DNA from: Rhodanobacteraceae bacterium
GTDB taxonomy: Bacteria; Pseudomonadota; Gammaproteobacteria; Xanthomonadales; Rhodanobacteraceae
DNA: 64,000 nt
NCBI GenBank assembly: GCA_030167125.1
Contig: CP126531.1
Coordinates: 248,001-312,000 of the forward strand
Direction: 5' to 3'
Part shown: positions 45,682-54,865 of the stretch, piece by piece
Layout: each line of letters starts with the position of its first letter
How positions within the stretch are numbered: position 1 is the stretch's first letter
The notes under the pieces: model-generated
Databases searched by the model: none
The model's input: only the letters and a program-made list of their open reading frames with translations
Told to the model about the DNA's origin: nothing
Translations under genes and position numbers: made by a program

Positions 45682-46325
45682 AGCACGCGTTGCGCCAACA
45701 CGGCTTCACCCTGCTGGAGATCCTGCTGGCGCTGGCGCTGCTGGCGTTCGTGATGCTGGGCGTGTGGGGCGCGCTGCGTGGCGCGGCGCGCGTCACCCGT
45801 TCCGCCGATGCGGTAATGGCGCAGGGCGAGCAGGTGCGCACCGTGCAGCAATTCCTGCGCCGTTACATCGGTGCGGCGGAGCCGCAGCCGTTCGCGATGG
45901 CGGATGGTTCCGCGGCGCGGATGTTCCGCGGCGACGACACGTCGATCGAATACGTCGCGCCGTTGCCGATGCAATCCGGTCACGCGGGTTTGTATATCCA
46001 GACCGTGAGCTTGCAGAAAGGGAGCGCGGGCATGTCGCTGCGCCTCGATTACCAGCCGTACACGGAAAACCAAGTCGCCAACGCACAGCCGATCCGGCAC
46101 GTGCTGCTGACGAACCTGCACGGCGGCAAGTTCGAATACCTCGCCGCCGCCGCGTTCGGCAAGCCGCCGGCGTGGCGCGACGACTGGCAAGCCACCAATG
46201 GACTGCCGCTGGCGGTGCGCATCCATCTCGATCCAGCGTGGCGCACGCGGGTCGGGTTCCCGGACATGGTAATCCCGGTGCGCACCGGCCAGGGTTTCGG
46301 CGCGCAGGTCGGGCACATCCGATGA
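45678..46325 (+). CDS. gspJ: minor pseudopilin GspJ
   Basis: 215 residues. Short normal leader (MKHALRQHG) followed by FTLLEILLALALLAFVMLGV, then the GspJ domain with VQQFLRRYIG. It overlaps gspI by four bases. It forms the pseudopilus tip with GspI, K and H. Confidence 0.93.
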   Translation: MKHALRQHGFTLLEILLALALLAFVMLGVWGALRGAARVTRSADAVMAQGEQVRTVQQFLRRYIGAAEPQPFAMADGSAARMFRGDDTSIEYVAPLPMQSGHAGLYIQTVSLQKGSAGMSLRLDYQPYTENQVANAQPIRHVLLTNLHGGKFEYLAAAAFGKPPAWRDDWQATNGLPLAVRIHLDPAWRTRVGFPDMVIPVRTGQGFGAQVGHIR

Positions 46326-47170
46326 AACGGCGCGAACGCGGCGCGGCCTTGTTGCTGGTCCTGTGGGCCACGCTGCTGCTGGCGGCGCTGCTGGCCGGTG
46401 TCGCCGCGGCGTCGCGCAGCCACAGCGAAGCTGCGCTCTACGGCGCCGAACACGTGCGTGCCGAACTCGCCGCCGAGGCCGGGTTCGCACGGGCCATCGC
46501 GGGCTTGCGCGCGCCCGACCAGCAGCACCAGTGGGTGCCGGACGGGCGGCCTTACACGTTCGCGTTCGATGGCGCCAAGGTCACCGTCAGGGTCGTCGAC
46601 GTGACCGGGCTTGCCGATCTCAATGCGTCGCCGGCCACGTTGCTGGGCGGCGTCTTCCAGGCGGCGGGCGTCGATGCGGTGCGCGCGGGCCAGCTTGCGG
46701 ACGCGGTGGTGTCGTCGCGCGGCGGCAATCCGGACAAACCCGGCCAGCCATTCCGTGCGATCGACGAGTTGGCGCGCTTGCCGGGCATGGACCTGGCCTT
46801 GTTCGGCAAGATCGAAAACGCCGTCACGGTGTATTCCGGCCGCAATTTCCCGGACGAATCCTACGCGGGCGCGCTGGTGCTGGCGTCGCTGCGCGGCATC
46901 GGCCTCACGCAAGCCGAAACCCTGGTGGACGACCGCCGCCAACGCGCGGCGCAGCGCGGCGCGGGCAACGGCCAGGCGTTCGGCGCGGTGGCGAATGGTC
47001 CGCTGGTCGCCGGGTACGGCGGGGTGGTGGAACGCGTCTTCAGCGTCGCGGAAATGCCGGACGGCAACCGCGCCTACCTGGACGCGACGATACGCCTGGC
47101 GTTGACGGGAACCCAGGCACGCCCGTACAAAGTGCTCGACTGGCGCACCGACTCCACGCGGACGCCCTGA
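46322..47170 (+). CDS. gspK: minor pseudopilin GspK
   Basis: 282 residues. Leader MKRRERG and hydrophobic AALLLVLWATLLLAALLAG without the usual Glu5, as is normal for GspK. A large alpha domain follows (VTGLADLNASPATLL, PFRAIDELARLPGMD). Four-base overlap with gspJ. It caps the pseudopilus tip. Confidence 0.92.
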   Translation: MKRRERGAALLLVLWATLLLAALLAGVAAASRSHSEAALYGAEHVRAELAAEAGFARAIAGLRAPDQQHQWVPDGRPYTFAFDGAKVTVRVVDVTGLADLNASPATLLGGVFQAAGVDAVRAGQLADAVVSSRGGNPDKPGQPFRAIDELARLPGMDLALFGKIENAVTVYSGRNFPDESYAGALVLASLRGIGLTQAETLVDDRRQRAAQRGAGNGQAFGAVANGPLVAGYGGVVERVFSVAEMPDGNRAYLDATIRLALTGTQARPYKVLDWRTDSTRTP

Positions 47171-47183
47171 ACCAGCCCGAGCC

Positions 47184-48311
47184 ATGGCCACCGCGAGCGC
47201 ACAATCCATCGAACGCATGAAGCTTGCCTGGTCGCGCTCGCCGCTGCCGGGTTTCCTGCATTGGTGGGGCGGCGAACTGGCCGCGTTGCTGCCGGTGCCC
47301 ATCCGCGCGTGGCTGCAGCGCGGTCCGGACGTGCTGCGCCTGATCATCGCGCGCGATGCCTTGCTGGTGAAGCGCGCGCGCACCGGCGACGTGCTGGCCA
47401 CGATTTCGGCCGAGGGGTCGGCCGAAACCCAGCGTGCGGCGTTCAAGGGCGCGTGCGCCGGCATCGATCCGGACGATCGCCGGCTGGTGCTGGTGGTGGC
47501 GGGCACGTCGGTGCTGCAGCGCCGGTTGCTGATGCCGCTCGCGGCCGCGGCCGATCCGCGCAAGGTGGTCGGCTACGAACTCGACCGGCAGACGCCGTTC
47601 AAGCCCGACCAGCTTTATTACGACGTGCGCGTCGACACGGCGCCTGCCCCGCCGGGACAGGTGGCGCTCGACTTGTACGCCGCGCCGCGCGCCGAACTCG
47701 ATCCGATGCTGGAACGCCTGGCCGCGATCGGCGTGCATCCCGATTGCGTGGACGTGCAGGCTGCCGACGGCGCGCTCGCGGACGTGGATTTGTTGCCGGC
47801 GGGCCGGCGCCCGCGCCGGCCGGACAAGCGGCGGCGGCTCAACTGGATGCTCGCGGCGGTTTGCGTGCTGCTGGTGCTGCTGGTGCTGGCGCAATGGCTG
47901 GGCAATCGCCGCGCGGCGCTGGCGAAGATGCAGGACGAAGTCGATGCGATGCGCGCGCAGGCCACCCAGTCCGAACAGTTGCGCGCGCAACTGACTGCGG
48001 CGGTGGCGGCTTCGCAATTCCTGGTGAAGCGCAAGGCCGAGAATCCGCCGCCGCTCGCGGTGCTCGACGAGCTCACCCTGCGCATGCCGGCGACGGCGTG
48101 GCTGGATGCGATGACGCTGGATGATTCCGGCGGCCTCGACATCAAGGGCGAAGCCGACAAGGCCGCGGCGCTTGTCGACACGCTGGGCGGTTCGAAAGTA
48201 TTCGGGGAACCCAAGTTGCAGGGCGTGATCCAACCCGACCCCGCCACCGGCAAGGAACGCTTCGAACTGACCGCACGCGTCAGGCAGCAGGCTCCCGCCG
48301 ATGCGCATTGA
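47184..48311 (+). CDS. gspL: type II secretion protein GspL
   Basis: 375 residues. A cytoplasmic actin-like/PilM-like part with VVGYELDRQTPFKPDQLYYDV, one membrane helix at about 215-235 (LNWMLAAVCVLLVLLVLAQW), and a periplasmic PilN-like part. It links GspE to GspM in the inner membrane. Confidence 0.85.
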   Translation: MATASAQSIERMKLAWSRSPLPGFLHWWGGELAALLPVPIRAWLQRGPDVLRLIIARDALLVKRARTGDVLATISAEGSAETQRAAFKGACAGIDPDDRRLVLVVAGTSVLQRRLLMPLAAAADPRKVVGYELDRQTPFKPDQLYYDVRVDTAPAPPGQVALDLYAAPRAELDPMLERLAAIGVHPDCVDVQAADGALADVDLLPAGRRPRRPDKRRRLNWMLAAVCVLLVLLVLAQWLGNRRAALAKMQDEVDAMRAQATQSEQLRAQLTAAVAASQFLVKRKAENPPPLAVLDELTLRMPATAWLDAMTLDDSGGLDIKGEADKAAALVDTLGGSKVFGEPKLQGVIQPDPATGKERFELTARVRQQAPADAH

Positions 48312-48888
48312 CGCCAAACGCCTGACGCCGGTGCAGTCGCGTGCGGCCGCCATCGTGCTGGCGCTCATCGCGCTGGCGATTGCGTACTTCGTGCTGCTGC
48401 ACTGGTGGTTCGTCGCGCCGCTCTTGAGCGTGGATGGCCAGATGCACGACCTGCAGGCGATCCACGCGAAGTACGCCGCGGCGATCGCCGAGCAGCCGTT
48501 GCTGCAAAAGCGCGTCGCCAACCTCGAGCGCGGCGGCGCTTCCGTCAACGCATTCCTTTCGGCCACCGATCCCAGCGCCGCCTCGGCCGACCTGATCCAG
48601 CGCGCCACCGACGTGGTGGCCGCGCACGAGCACGAAGGCGCGGGCTGCAGCATGCCCTCGAAGATGCCGATCGAGCAGGACAGCGGCAACGAACCGTTCC
48701 GCCGCGTCAGCGTCAGCATCACGCTCGATTGCGGCATGCAGCCGCTGGCCGCGGTGCTGCACGATTTCGATCGCGGCCTGCCGTACCTGTTCGTGGACAA
48801 CCTGACCATTGCACGCTCGCCCACCGGACGCATGCAGGCGCAGTTGTCGCTGTCGGGCTACCTGCGCCCGTCGAGTCCGTCGCCATGA
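48301..48888 (+). CDS. gspM: type II secretion protein GspM
   Basis: 195 residues. One N-terminal membrane helix (AAIVLALIALAIAYFVLLHW) and a periplasmic ferredoxin-like part. It overlaps the gspL end by 11 bases. Partner of GspL. Confidence 0.87.
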   Translation: MRIDAKRLTPVQSRAAAIVLALIALAIAYFVLLHWWFVAPLLSVDGQMHDLQAIHAKYAAAIAEQPLLQKRVANLERGGASVNAFLSATDPSAASADLIQRATDVVAAHEHEGAGCSMPSKMPIEQDSGNEPFRRVSVSITLDCGMQPLAAVLHDFDRGLPYLFVDNLTIARSPTGRMQAQLSLSGYLRPSSPSP

Positions 48889-49589
48889 ACGCCGCCGACC
48901 GCCGCCGCCTCACGCCGTCGCTGGGCATCGTGGCCGCGGTGCTGCTGCTGGTCCTGATCGCGCTTTGGCTGGGCCTCGGCCGCAGCGCGCACTGGCGCGA
49001 CAACGCCGCGCCGCCGAAGCTGCCGCCGGTCGGCACCAATTTGCCGGCGCCCGCGGTGCCGCCGCTGGACGAATACGCCGCGGTCTGGCAACACCCGCTG
49101 TTCAATCCGTCGCGCACGCCGGAAGCCGCGGCCGGCAACGGCGACGAAGCGACCGGCGACCTGCAGTTGACCGGCGTGATCATGCTGCCGAACCTGAAGA
49201 TGGCGATCCTGCACGACAAGACCAACAACCGGGACTACCGCATCATCGAAGGCCAGCCTTCGCGGGGCGGTCCGGCGCTGGTCGAATTGCATCCGCGCAG
49301 CGCGGTGGTGGATACGTCGGGTTCGCGCGTGACGCTGCAACTGGTGCCCGGCCCCGCGCCCGAATCGAGCGCGCCGGAACAGGACGGTACGCAGCCCGCG
49401 CAAGGTCCGGGGCAGGGTTCTGCTATGGTCTCGCGCCAAGCGCAGGACGATTCGGGGCGGCCGGTGCCGATGGCCGGGCCGGGCATCCAGGCGTCCGCCG
49501 AAGCGCGCGCCCGCCAGTTGCGGGCCCGCATCGAAGCGGAACGGCGCCGCGCGGCGGCACGCCAACACGATGATGGCGGCGGCGGTTGA
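48885..49589 (+). CDS. XpsN/GspC-like inner-membrane protein
   Basis: 234 residues. One membrane helix (LGIVAAVLLLVLIALWLGLG), a Pro-rich linker, then a small homology-region-like beta domain (LQLTGVIMLPNLKMAIL, YRIIEGQPSRGGPALVEL) and an Arg/Ala-rich tail. In xps-type systems this protein (XpsN) takes the role of GspC, bridging the inner-membrane platform to the secretin; no separate gspC is present here. Four-base overlap with gspM. Confidence 0.8.
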   Translation: MNAADRRRLTPSLGIVAAVLLLVLIALWLGLGRSAHWRDNAAPPKLPPVGTNLPAPAVPPLDEYAAVWQHPLFNPSRTPEAAAGNGDEATGDLQLTGVIMLPNLKMAILHDKTNNRDYRIIEGQPSRGGPALVELHPRSAVVDTSGSRVTLQLVPGPAPESSAPEQDGTQPAQGPGQGSAMVSRQAQDDSGRPVPMAGPGIQASAEARARQLRARIEAERRRAAARQHDDGGGG

Positions 49590-49641
49590 TTCCGGACCGG
49601 CGTGACGGGTTCCAAAAAGTTCGATGTCTGGAGAGCATTAC

Positions 49642-52335
49642 GTGCACAAGAAGTTGGCTACGCTGGGCATCGTCTGCACCGTCGGGGTGCTGGCCGGCTG
49701 TGCGCCGCAGATCCGGCCGGACACCGATTACAGCCTGCAGCGCCAGGCGATCGCCGGCACCGAGAAGCCCGTGCCGCAACCGCTGGACGTCGGCAACGCG
49801 CAGGAAAACCAGACGCTGGCGAACGCGGCCGCGCCGCAGCAGCAATACGGCACCGGCGTGTTCATCAACGGCGCGGCCGCCGCGCAGGGCAAGTCCCGCG
49901 GCGAAGCCAACGCGGGCGGCACCATCACCTTCAACTTCGACAACCAGCCGGTGCAGGCCGCGGTCAAGGCCATCCTCGGCGACGTGCTGCACGCCAACTA
50001 TTCGATCGCGCCGGACGTCAAGGGCACGGTGACGTTCGCGACGTCGCAGCCGGTCACGAAGGACGAGGTGCTGCCGATCCTGCAGATGCTGCTGTCCTGG
50101 ACCGGCAACGCGCTGATCCAGCAGAACGGGCGCTACCTCGTGCTGCCGATCGACCAGGCCGCGCCCGGCAACCTGGTGCCGGGACTGGGCGCGGTGCCGC
50201 CCGGCATGGGCTATGCGGCGCGGCTGTTCCCGCTGCATTACGTGTCGGCCGACGCGATGCAGAAACTGCTGAAGCCGTTCGCCGATCCCAAGGCGTTCCT
50301 GCTGGTCGATCCGCTGCGCAACCTCCTGGTGATGGGCGGCACGCCCGACGAACTCGCCAACTACCAGCGCATCGTGCGCACCTTCGACGTCGACTGGCTG
50401 CGCGGCATGTCGGTCGCGGTGATTCCGCTGGAGCACGTGCAAGCCGCGGAACTGGTCGGCCAGCTCGAATCGATCCTGAGCGAACAGGTTGGCGAGAAAA
50501 CCGAATCGCCGGCCAAGGTGCCGTTCGGCAGCAACATGACGCTGACGCTCAACGATGTCGCCGTGCCGAACGCGGCCAACCTGTCCAGCATGGTGCGGCT
50601 GATCCCGCTGAAGCAGAGCAATTCGCTCGTGGTGATCACGCCGCAGCCGTCCTACATCGACGAAGTGCGCCGGCTGGTCACGACCATCGACAACGGCGCC
50701 GGCAATGCCTCGGGCCTGTACGTGTACAACGTGCTCAACGTGAAGGCCTCGGATCTCGCCAAGCATCTCAACGAACTGTTCGGCAACAACACCAACGGCA
50801 ATACCGAGTCGCAGAACGGCGCGGTGGCGCCGGGCTTCTCGCCGCTGGAACAAACCGGCCAAGGCCAGCTCGGAGGACAGCAGGGATTCGGTTCGTTCTC
50901 GCAGAACAGCACGTTCGGCGGCGGTGGTGTCGGCGACAACGGCAGCAGCGACATGTTCGGCGGCAGCGGAAGCGGCGGCGACAACAGCATGATTTCCGGT
51001 TCCACCCAGAGCCGCCGCCAGCAGCAGGGCAACCAGGGCAGCGTCGCGTTCACCACCAGCGAGGGCGTGCGCATCGCGGCCGTCAACGAGAACAACCAGT
51101 TGCTGATCCGCGCGACGCCGAGCGCGTGGCAGAAGCTGCTGCCGGTGATCCAGCGCCTCGATGAGAAACCGCTGCAGGTGCAGATCGAAACCAAGGTGCT
51201 GGAAGTCAACCTCACCGGCGAGTTCCAGTTCGGCGTGCAGTATTACCTCGGCGGCCTGATGGGCAGCCAGCCCGGGTCACCGCCCACGCCCGGCGTCGAC
51301 AACGCGTATCGCCGCCACCAGGGCGCCGCGGGTCTGGGCGGCGTGCAATACCAGACGACCGATGCGTTGTTCTATTCGTTCGCGGGCAACAAGCTGCAAT
51401 TCGCGCTGAGCGCGCTGGAGACCAGCGGCGATGCCAAGGTGCTGTCGGCGCCGTCCACGGTGGTGCTCAACAACCAGGAAACCACCTTCAAGGTCGGCGA
51501 GAAGATTCCGATCGTGCAGACCTACCTCGTGCCGGGCGTCGGCATCGGTTCCACTTCCGGCAGCTACAACGCGGGCCAGGTGCAATACATCGACACCGGC
51601 GTGCTGCTGGACGTGGTGCCGCGCGTGAGTCCGGGCGGGCTGGTGTACCTGGACGTGCAGCAGATCGTCAGCAAGCCATCGGCGACCACCGACAAGAACG
51701 GCAACTACACCATTTCCAACCGCGCGCTCTCGACCGAGGTGGCGGTGCAGAGCGGCCAGACGGTCCTGCTGGGCGGCCTGATCCAGCAGACCGACAGCGT
51801 GCAGGACAACGGCGTGCCGTTCCTCAACCGCATCCCCGTGCTCGGCCGCCTGTTCGGCACCACCGACCGCAACCGCGACCGCACCGAACTGATCGTGCTG
51901 ATCACGCCGCGCATCATCCGCAACCCCGAGGAAGCGCGCCAGAACACCAACGAGTACGAAACCCAGTTCGAATCGCTGAAGCCGATCCTGCCCGCGAGCA
52001 GCGCCAGCAGCGCGCCCGCCAGCGGAAGCAGCGCGGGCGCTTCAGTCGCAGCGCCTGCCGAAACGCTGCCCGCGAACGACGAATCCGCCGCGCCGCCATC
52101 GGGCGGCTGGGCCGTGCAGATCGCCTCCTTCACCAGCGATGCCGACGCGCAGGCGCTGCGCGGCAGGTTGCAGCAACTCGGCTTCGCGGGCTACGTCGAA
52201 AGCGCGCAGATCTCCACCGGCACCGTGTGGCGCGTCCGCGCGGGTCCGGTCGTCAGCCGCGACGCCGCCGAGCGCCTGCGCGCGGTGATCGCGGACAGCC
52301 TGCATCTCGGCGGCATGACGATCGTCGAGCGGTAG
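49642..52335 (+). CDS. gspD: lipoprotein secretin GspD with C-terminal SPOR domain
   Basis: About 897 residues from a GTG at 49642, which has a GGAGAG site and gives a clean lipoprotein signal ending LAGC. N0-N3 domains follow, with a Gly/Ser/Asn-rich loop near residue 440, then the secretin core (EGVRIAAVNENNQLLIRATP to ELIVLITPRIIRNPEEARQ). After an Ala/Ser linker, residues 821-897 form a SPOR domain (GGWAVQIASFTSDADAQALR, TVWRVRAGPV). SPOR domains bind denuded septal peptidoglycan. The lipid anchor removes the need for a pilotin. Last gene of the operon. Confidence 0.93.
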   Translation: MHKKLATLGIVCTVGVLAGCAPQIRPDTDYSLQRQAIAGTEKPVPQPLDVGNAQENQTLANAAAPQQQYGTGVFINGAAAAQGKSRGEANAGGTITFNFDNQPVQAAVKAILGDVLHANYSIAPDVKGTVTFATSQPVTKDEVLPILQMLLSWTGNALIQQNGRYLVLPIDQAAPGNLVPGLGAVPPGMGYAARLFPLHYVSADAMQKLLKPFADPKAFLLVDPLRNLLVMGGTPDELANYQRIVRTFDVDWLRGMSVAVIPLEHVQAAELVGQLESILSEQVGEKTESPAKVPFGSNMTLTLNDVAVPNAANLSSMVRLIPLKQSNSLVVITPQPSYIDEVRRLVTTIDNGAGNASGLYVYNVLNVKASDLAKHLNELFGNNTNGNTESQNGAVAPGFSPLEQTGQGQLGGQQGFGSFSQNSTFGGGGVGDNGSSDMFGGSGSGGDNSMISGSTQSRRQQQGNQGSVAFTTSEGVRIAAVNENNQLLIRATPSAWQKLLPVIQRLDEKPLQVQIETKVLEVNLTGEFQFGVQYYLGGLMGSQPGSPPTPGVDNAYRRHQGAAGLGGVQYQTTDALFYSFAGNKLQFALSALETSGDAKVLSAPSTVVLNNQETTFKVGEKIPIVQTYLVPGVGIGSTSGSYNAGQVQYIDTGVLLDVVPRVSPGGLVYLDVQQIVSKPSATTDKNGNYTISNRALSTEVAVQSGQTVLLGGLIQQTDSVQDNGVPFLNRIPVLGRLFGTTDRNRDRTELIVLITPRIIRNPEEARQNTNEYETQFESLKPILPASSASSAPASGSSAGASVAAPAETLPANDESAAPPSGGWAVQIASFTSDADAQALRGRLQQLGFAGYVESAQISTGTVWRVRAGPVVSRDAAERLRAVIADSLHLGGMTIVER

Positions 52336-52375
52336 AATTCACGACGACTCTCGCGATGGCACTCGAGGAGGGGCA

Positions 52376-53255
52376 ATGAAACGTTCTGCGTTTCTAATAG
52401 GGTCAGTCCTGTTCGCCGTCGCGATGAGTGGTCCGCTGTTTGGCGCGACGCCTGTTGCCGAGGCGAGCATGATTGTTACGGGAACGATCACGGTGAATCC
52501 CGACGGCAGCGTGCGGGACTACACGTTGCATGATCAGGCCAGCATTCCCCCGGCAGTTGTGCAAATCGTTTCGCGGACCATCGGTACTTGGCGATTCGAA
52601 CCGGTCACCAAGGACAACAAGGCGATCGTCGTGCAAGCAGGCATGGCGGTACGCGTCGTCGTCAGTGTTGCGGACAAAGAACACGCCACGATGCGTGTAG
52701 CCAGTGAGTCGTTCGGTTGCAGCGCCTATCAGGCCAAGAGTCTGCTGCCCGACACCTGTCCGCCGGACACGACCGTTGCTTTCAGGCGGCGACAACCGCC
52801 AGAATACCCGATCGCGGCGATGCGGCAAAACCTTGGGGGCGAGGTGTACCTGGCAGTCGAGGTCGGCAAGGACGGGCGTGTAAACCCGTGCGGACGCCAT
52901 GAGGGTGAATCTTTCATACCGCATTGATCGGCCACAACAGTACCGAACCGCGTTTGCGGACAATGCGCGTGAGGCGGCAATGAAGTGGCGCTACGACGTG
53001 CCGACCGTCGGACCGGAAGCTGCAAAAGACCATTGGATCGTAGTGGTCCCGGTCGTGTACTCGATTGCCGGGTCGGCGCCGGTCAGCTATGGCAAATGGC
53101 ATGCGTATGTTCCGGGCCCGGAGAGGAACGTTCCGTGGGCAAGGGATAACGCCAATGCGGACTCCGACGCGGTGACCGAAGACGGCGCACCTTTCGTGCG
53201 CGATCCGCGTTTCGTTCTCAAGAGCGCGCAGGGTGGTGGCGGCGGCAACTCTTGA
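52376..53255 (+). pseudogene. TonB C-terminal-like protein, frameshifted
   Basis: The first frame (52376-52927) has a signal peptide (SVLFAVAMSGPLFGAT), a TonB-box-like region ITVNPDGSVRDYTLHD, and then PEYPIAAMRQNLGGEVYLAV and EVGKDGRV. The match continues in another frame as TRADAMRVNLSYRI to 53255. Removing one A from the run at 52882-52884 joins the two into about 292 residues. The start has a GAGGAGG ribosome site. Either a recent mutation or a base-call error in a homopolymer. Confidence 0.7.
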
Positions 53256-53296
53256 ACCGGCGTCTGGAGTGCGTGCACGGCGATTAAACTGCGCGG

Positions 53297-54181
53297 ATGC
53301 CCGCACCGCTGACGTCCATCCTCATCGTCGCCGCCGACAGCGGCGCGTCGCTGCGCGAATGCGTGGCGCGCGCACTGGCGTCCAGCGTGCCGGTCGAGGT
53401 GATCGTCGTCGACAACGCGTCGCGTGATGGCATGCCGCAGGCGCTCGCGCGCGCCCACGAGCACGACGAGCGCGTGCGCGTGATCTACAACCACGCGAAT
53501 TTCGGCTTCGGTCCCGCGGTGAACGTCGGTGCGCGACAGGCGCACGGCGAAACGTTGCTGGTCTTGAATCCCGATTGCCTGCTGGAAACAGACACGGTGG
53601 CGCGCCTGCTGGACGTGCTGCACGTGCATCCGGGTGCGGGCGTGGTCGGCGCCGTGGTGTGCGATGCGGATGGCACGCCCGACCCGGCTTCACGGCGGCG
53701 CGATCCGCTGTTGTGGCGTTCGCTCAACGCGCTGACGGGCCGCGCGAAGCGCGAATCCGAAAACGCGCGCTACGAAGGCGTGGACGTGCCGGGACCGATT
53801 CCGCAAGAGGCGATCGAAGTCGAGAACGTATCGGGTGCGCTGATGCTTTTGCCGCGCAACGTGTTCGATCGCCTGCACGGGTTCGACGAGGGCTACTTCC
53901 TGCATTGCGAGGACCTGGATCTTTGCCGGCGCGCACGCGACGCGGGCTACACGGTGTGGCTCGCGGGCGGCGTGCGCGTGCATCACGGCAAGGGCGGGTC
54001 GAGCCGGCATCGCCCGGTATTCGTCAGCTGGCACAAGCACCGCGGCATGTGGCGCTGGTTTCGCAAGTTCGATCCGGCCGCGCGCGGACCGTTCACGCGC
54101 GCGCTGGTATGGTGCGGCATCTGGTTGCACTTTGCGCTGACGGCGCCGGCCCTGTGGCTGCGCCGCGCCGCTCCCCATTGA
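53297..54181 (+). CDS. family 2 glycosyltransferase (rhamnosyltransferase-like)
   Basis: 294 residues. GT-A fold: [44 protein letters not shown], the NPDC in place of DxD and [14 protein letters not shown]. It resembles WbbL-type enzymes that add deoxysugars to lipid-linked glycans. The C-terminus has one hydrophobic segment ([14 protein letters not shown]). The acceptor is unknown. Confidence 0.85.
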   Translation: MPAPLTSILIVAADSGASLRECVARALASSVPVEVIVVDNASRDGMPQALARAHEHDERVRVIYNHANFGFGPAVNVGARQAHGETLLVLNPDCLLETDTVARLLDVLHVHPGAGVVGAVVCDADGTPDPASRRRDPLLWRSLNALTGRAKRESENARYEGVDVPGPIPQEAIEVENVSGALMLLPRNVFDRLHGFDEGYFLHCEDLDLCRRARDAGYTVWLAGGVRVHHGKGGSSRHRPVFVSWHKHRGMWRWFRKFDPAARGPFTRALVWCGIWLHFALTAPALWLRRAAPH

Positions 54182-54197
54182 AAACGGTGTGGCAAGC

Positions 54198-54734
54198 ATG
54201 ATCCGCGAAATCCTCAAGATGGGCGACCCGCGTCTGCTGCGCGTGGCGCCGCCGGTGCCGGCGTCGATGTTCGGCACCGCCGAATTGAACAATTTGATTA
54301 CCGACATGTTCGAAACCATGCAGGCGGCCGATGGCGTGGGCCTGGCTGCGCCGCAGATCGGCGTGGATCTGCAACTGGTGGTGTTCGGCTTCGAGCATTC
54401 CGATCGCTATCCCGACGAAGCGGAAGTGCCGCGCACGATCCTGCTGAATCCGCTGATCACGCCGTTGTCGCGCGACATGGAGGAAGGCTGGGAAGGTTGC
54501 CTGTCGGTGCCGGGGCTGCGCGGCGTGGTGAGCCGGCATTCGTTGATCCGGTACCAGGGCGTCGATCCGAATGGCGTGCCGATCGACCGCACCGCCGAAG
54601 GATTCCATGCACGCGTGGTGCAACACGAGTGCGACCATCTGATCGGACGGCTTTATCCGTCGCGCATCACCGACTTCTCGCGCTTCGGCTTCATCGACGT
54701 GCTGTTCCCCGAAGAAGCCGGGCAACTCGAATGA
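54198..54734 (+). CDS. def: peptide deformylase
   Basis: 178 residues. All three motifs: [18 protein letters not shown] and QHECDHLIG, with the Cys and two His that bind iron. It removes the formyl group from new proteins. The ATG at 54198 gives the standard start [14 protein letters not shown]; a GTG at 54189 is possible. Confidence 0.94.
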   Translation: MIREILKMGDPRLLRVAPPVPASMFGTAELNNLITDMFETMQAADGVGLAAPQIGVDLQLVVFGFEHSDRYPDEAEVPRTILLNPLITPLSRDMEEGWEGCLSVPGLRGVVSRHSLIRYQGVDPNGVPIDRTAEGFHARVVQHECDHLIGRLYPSRITDFSRFGFIDVLFPEEAGQLE

Positions 54735-54768
54735 CGCGCTGGGCACGCTTGGGCAGACGAGCGGTTTG

Positions 54769-54860
54769 CAGGTTGGGTTGAGATTGAACTTGTTCGAGCG
54801 AAACCCAAGGGCGCGAGTTCGTTCTTGTTGGGGTTCGCCAAAAGCGGCTCACCCCAACCT
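54769..54860. repeat. AGGTTGGG inverted repeat between def and valS
   Basis: Arms AGGTTGGGTTGAG and CTCACCCCAACCT bracket GTTCG- and CGAAACCC-containing hairpins. It lies between convergent genes and may act as a bidirectional terminator. Confidence 0.55.
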
Positions 54861-54865
54861 ACGCG

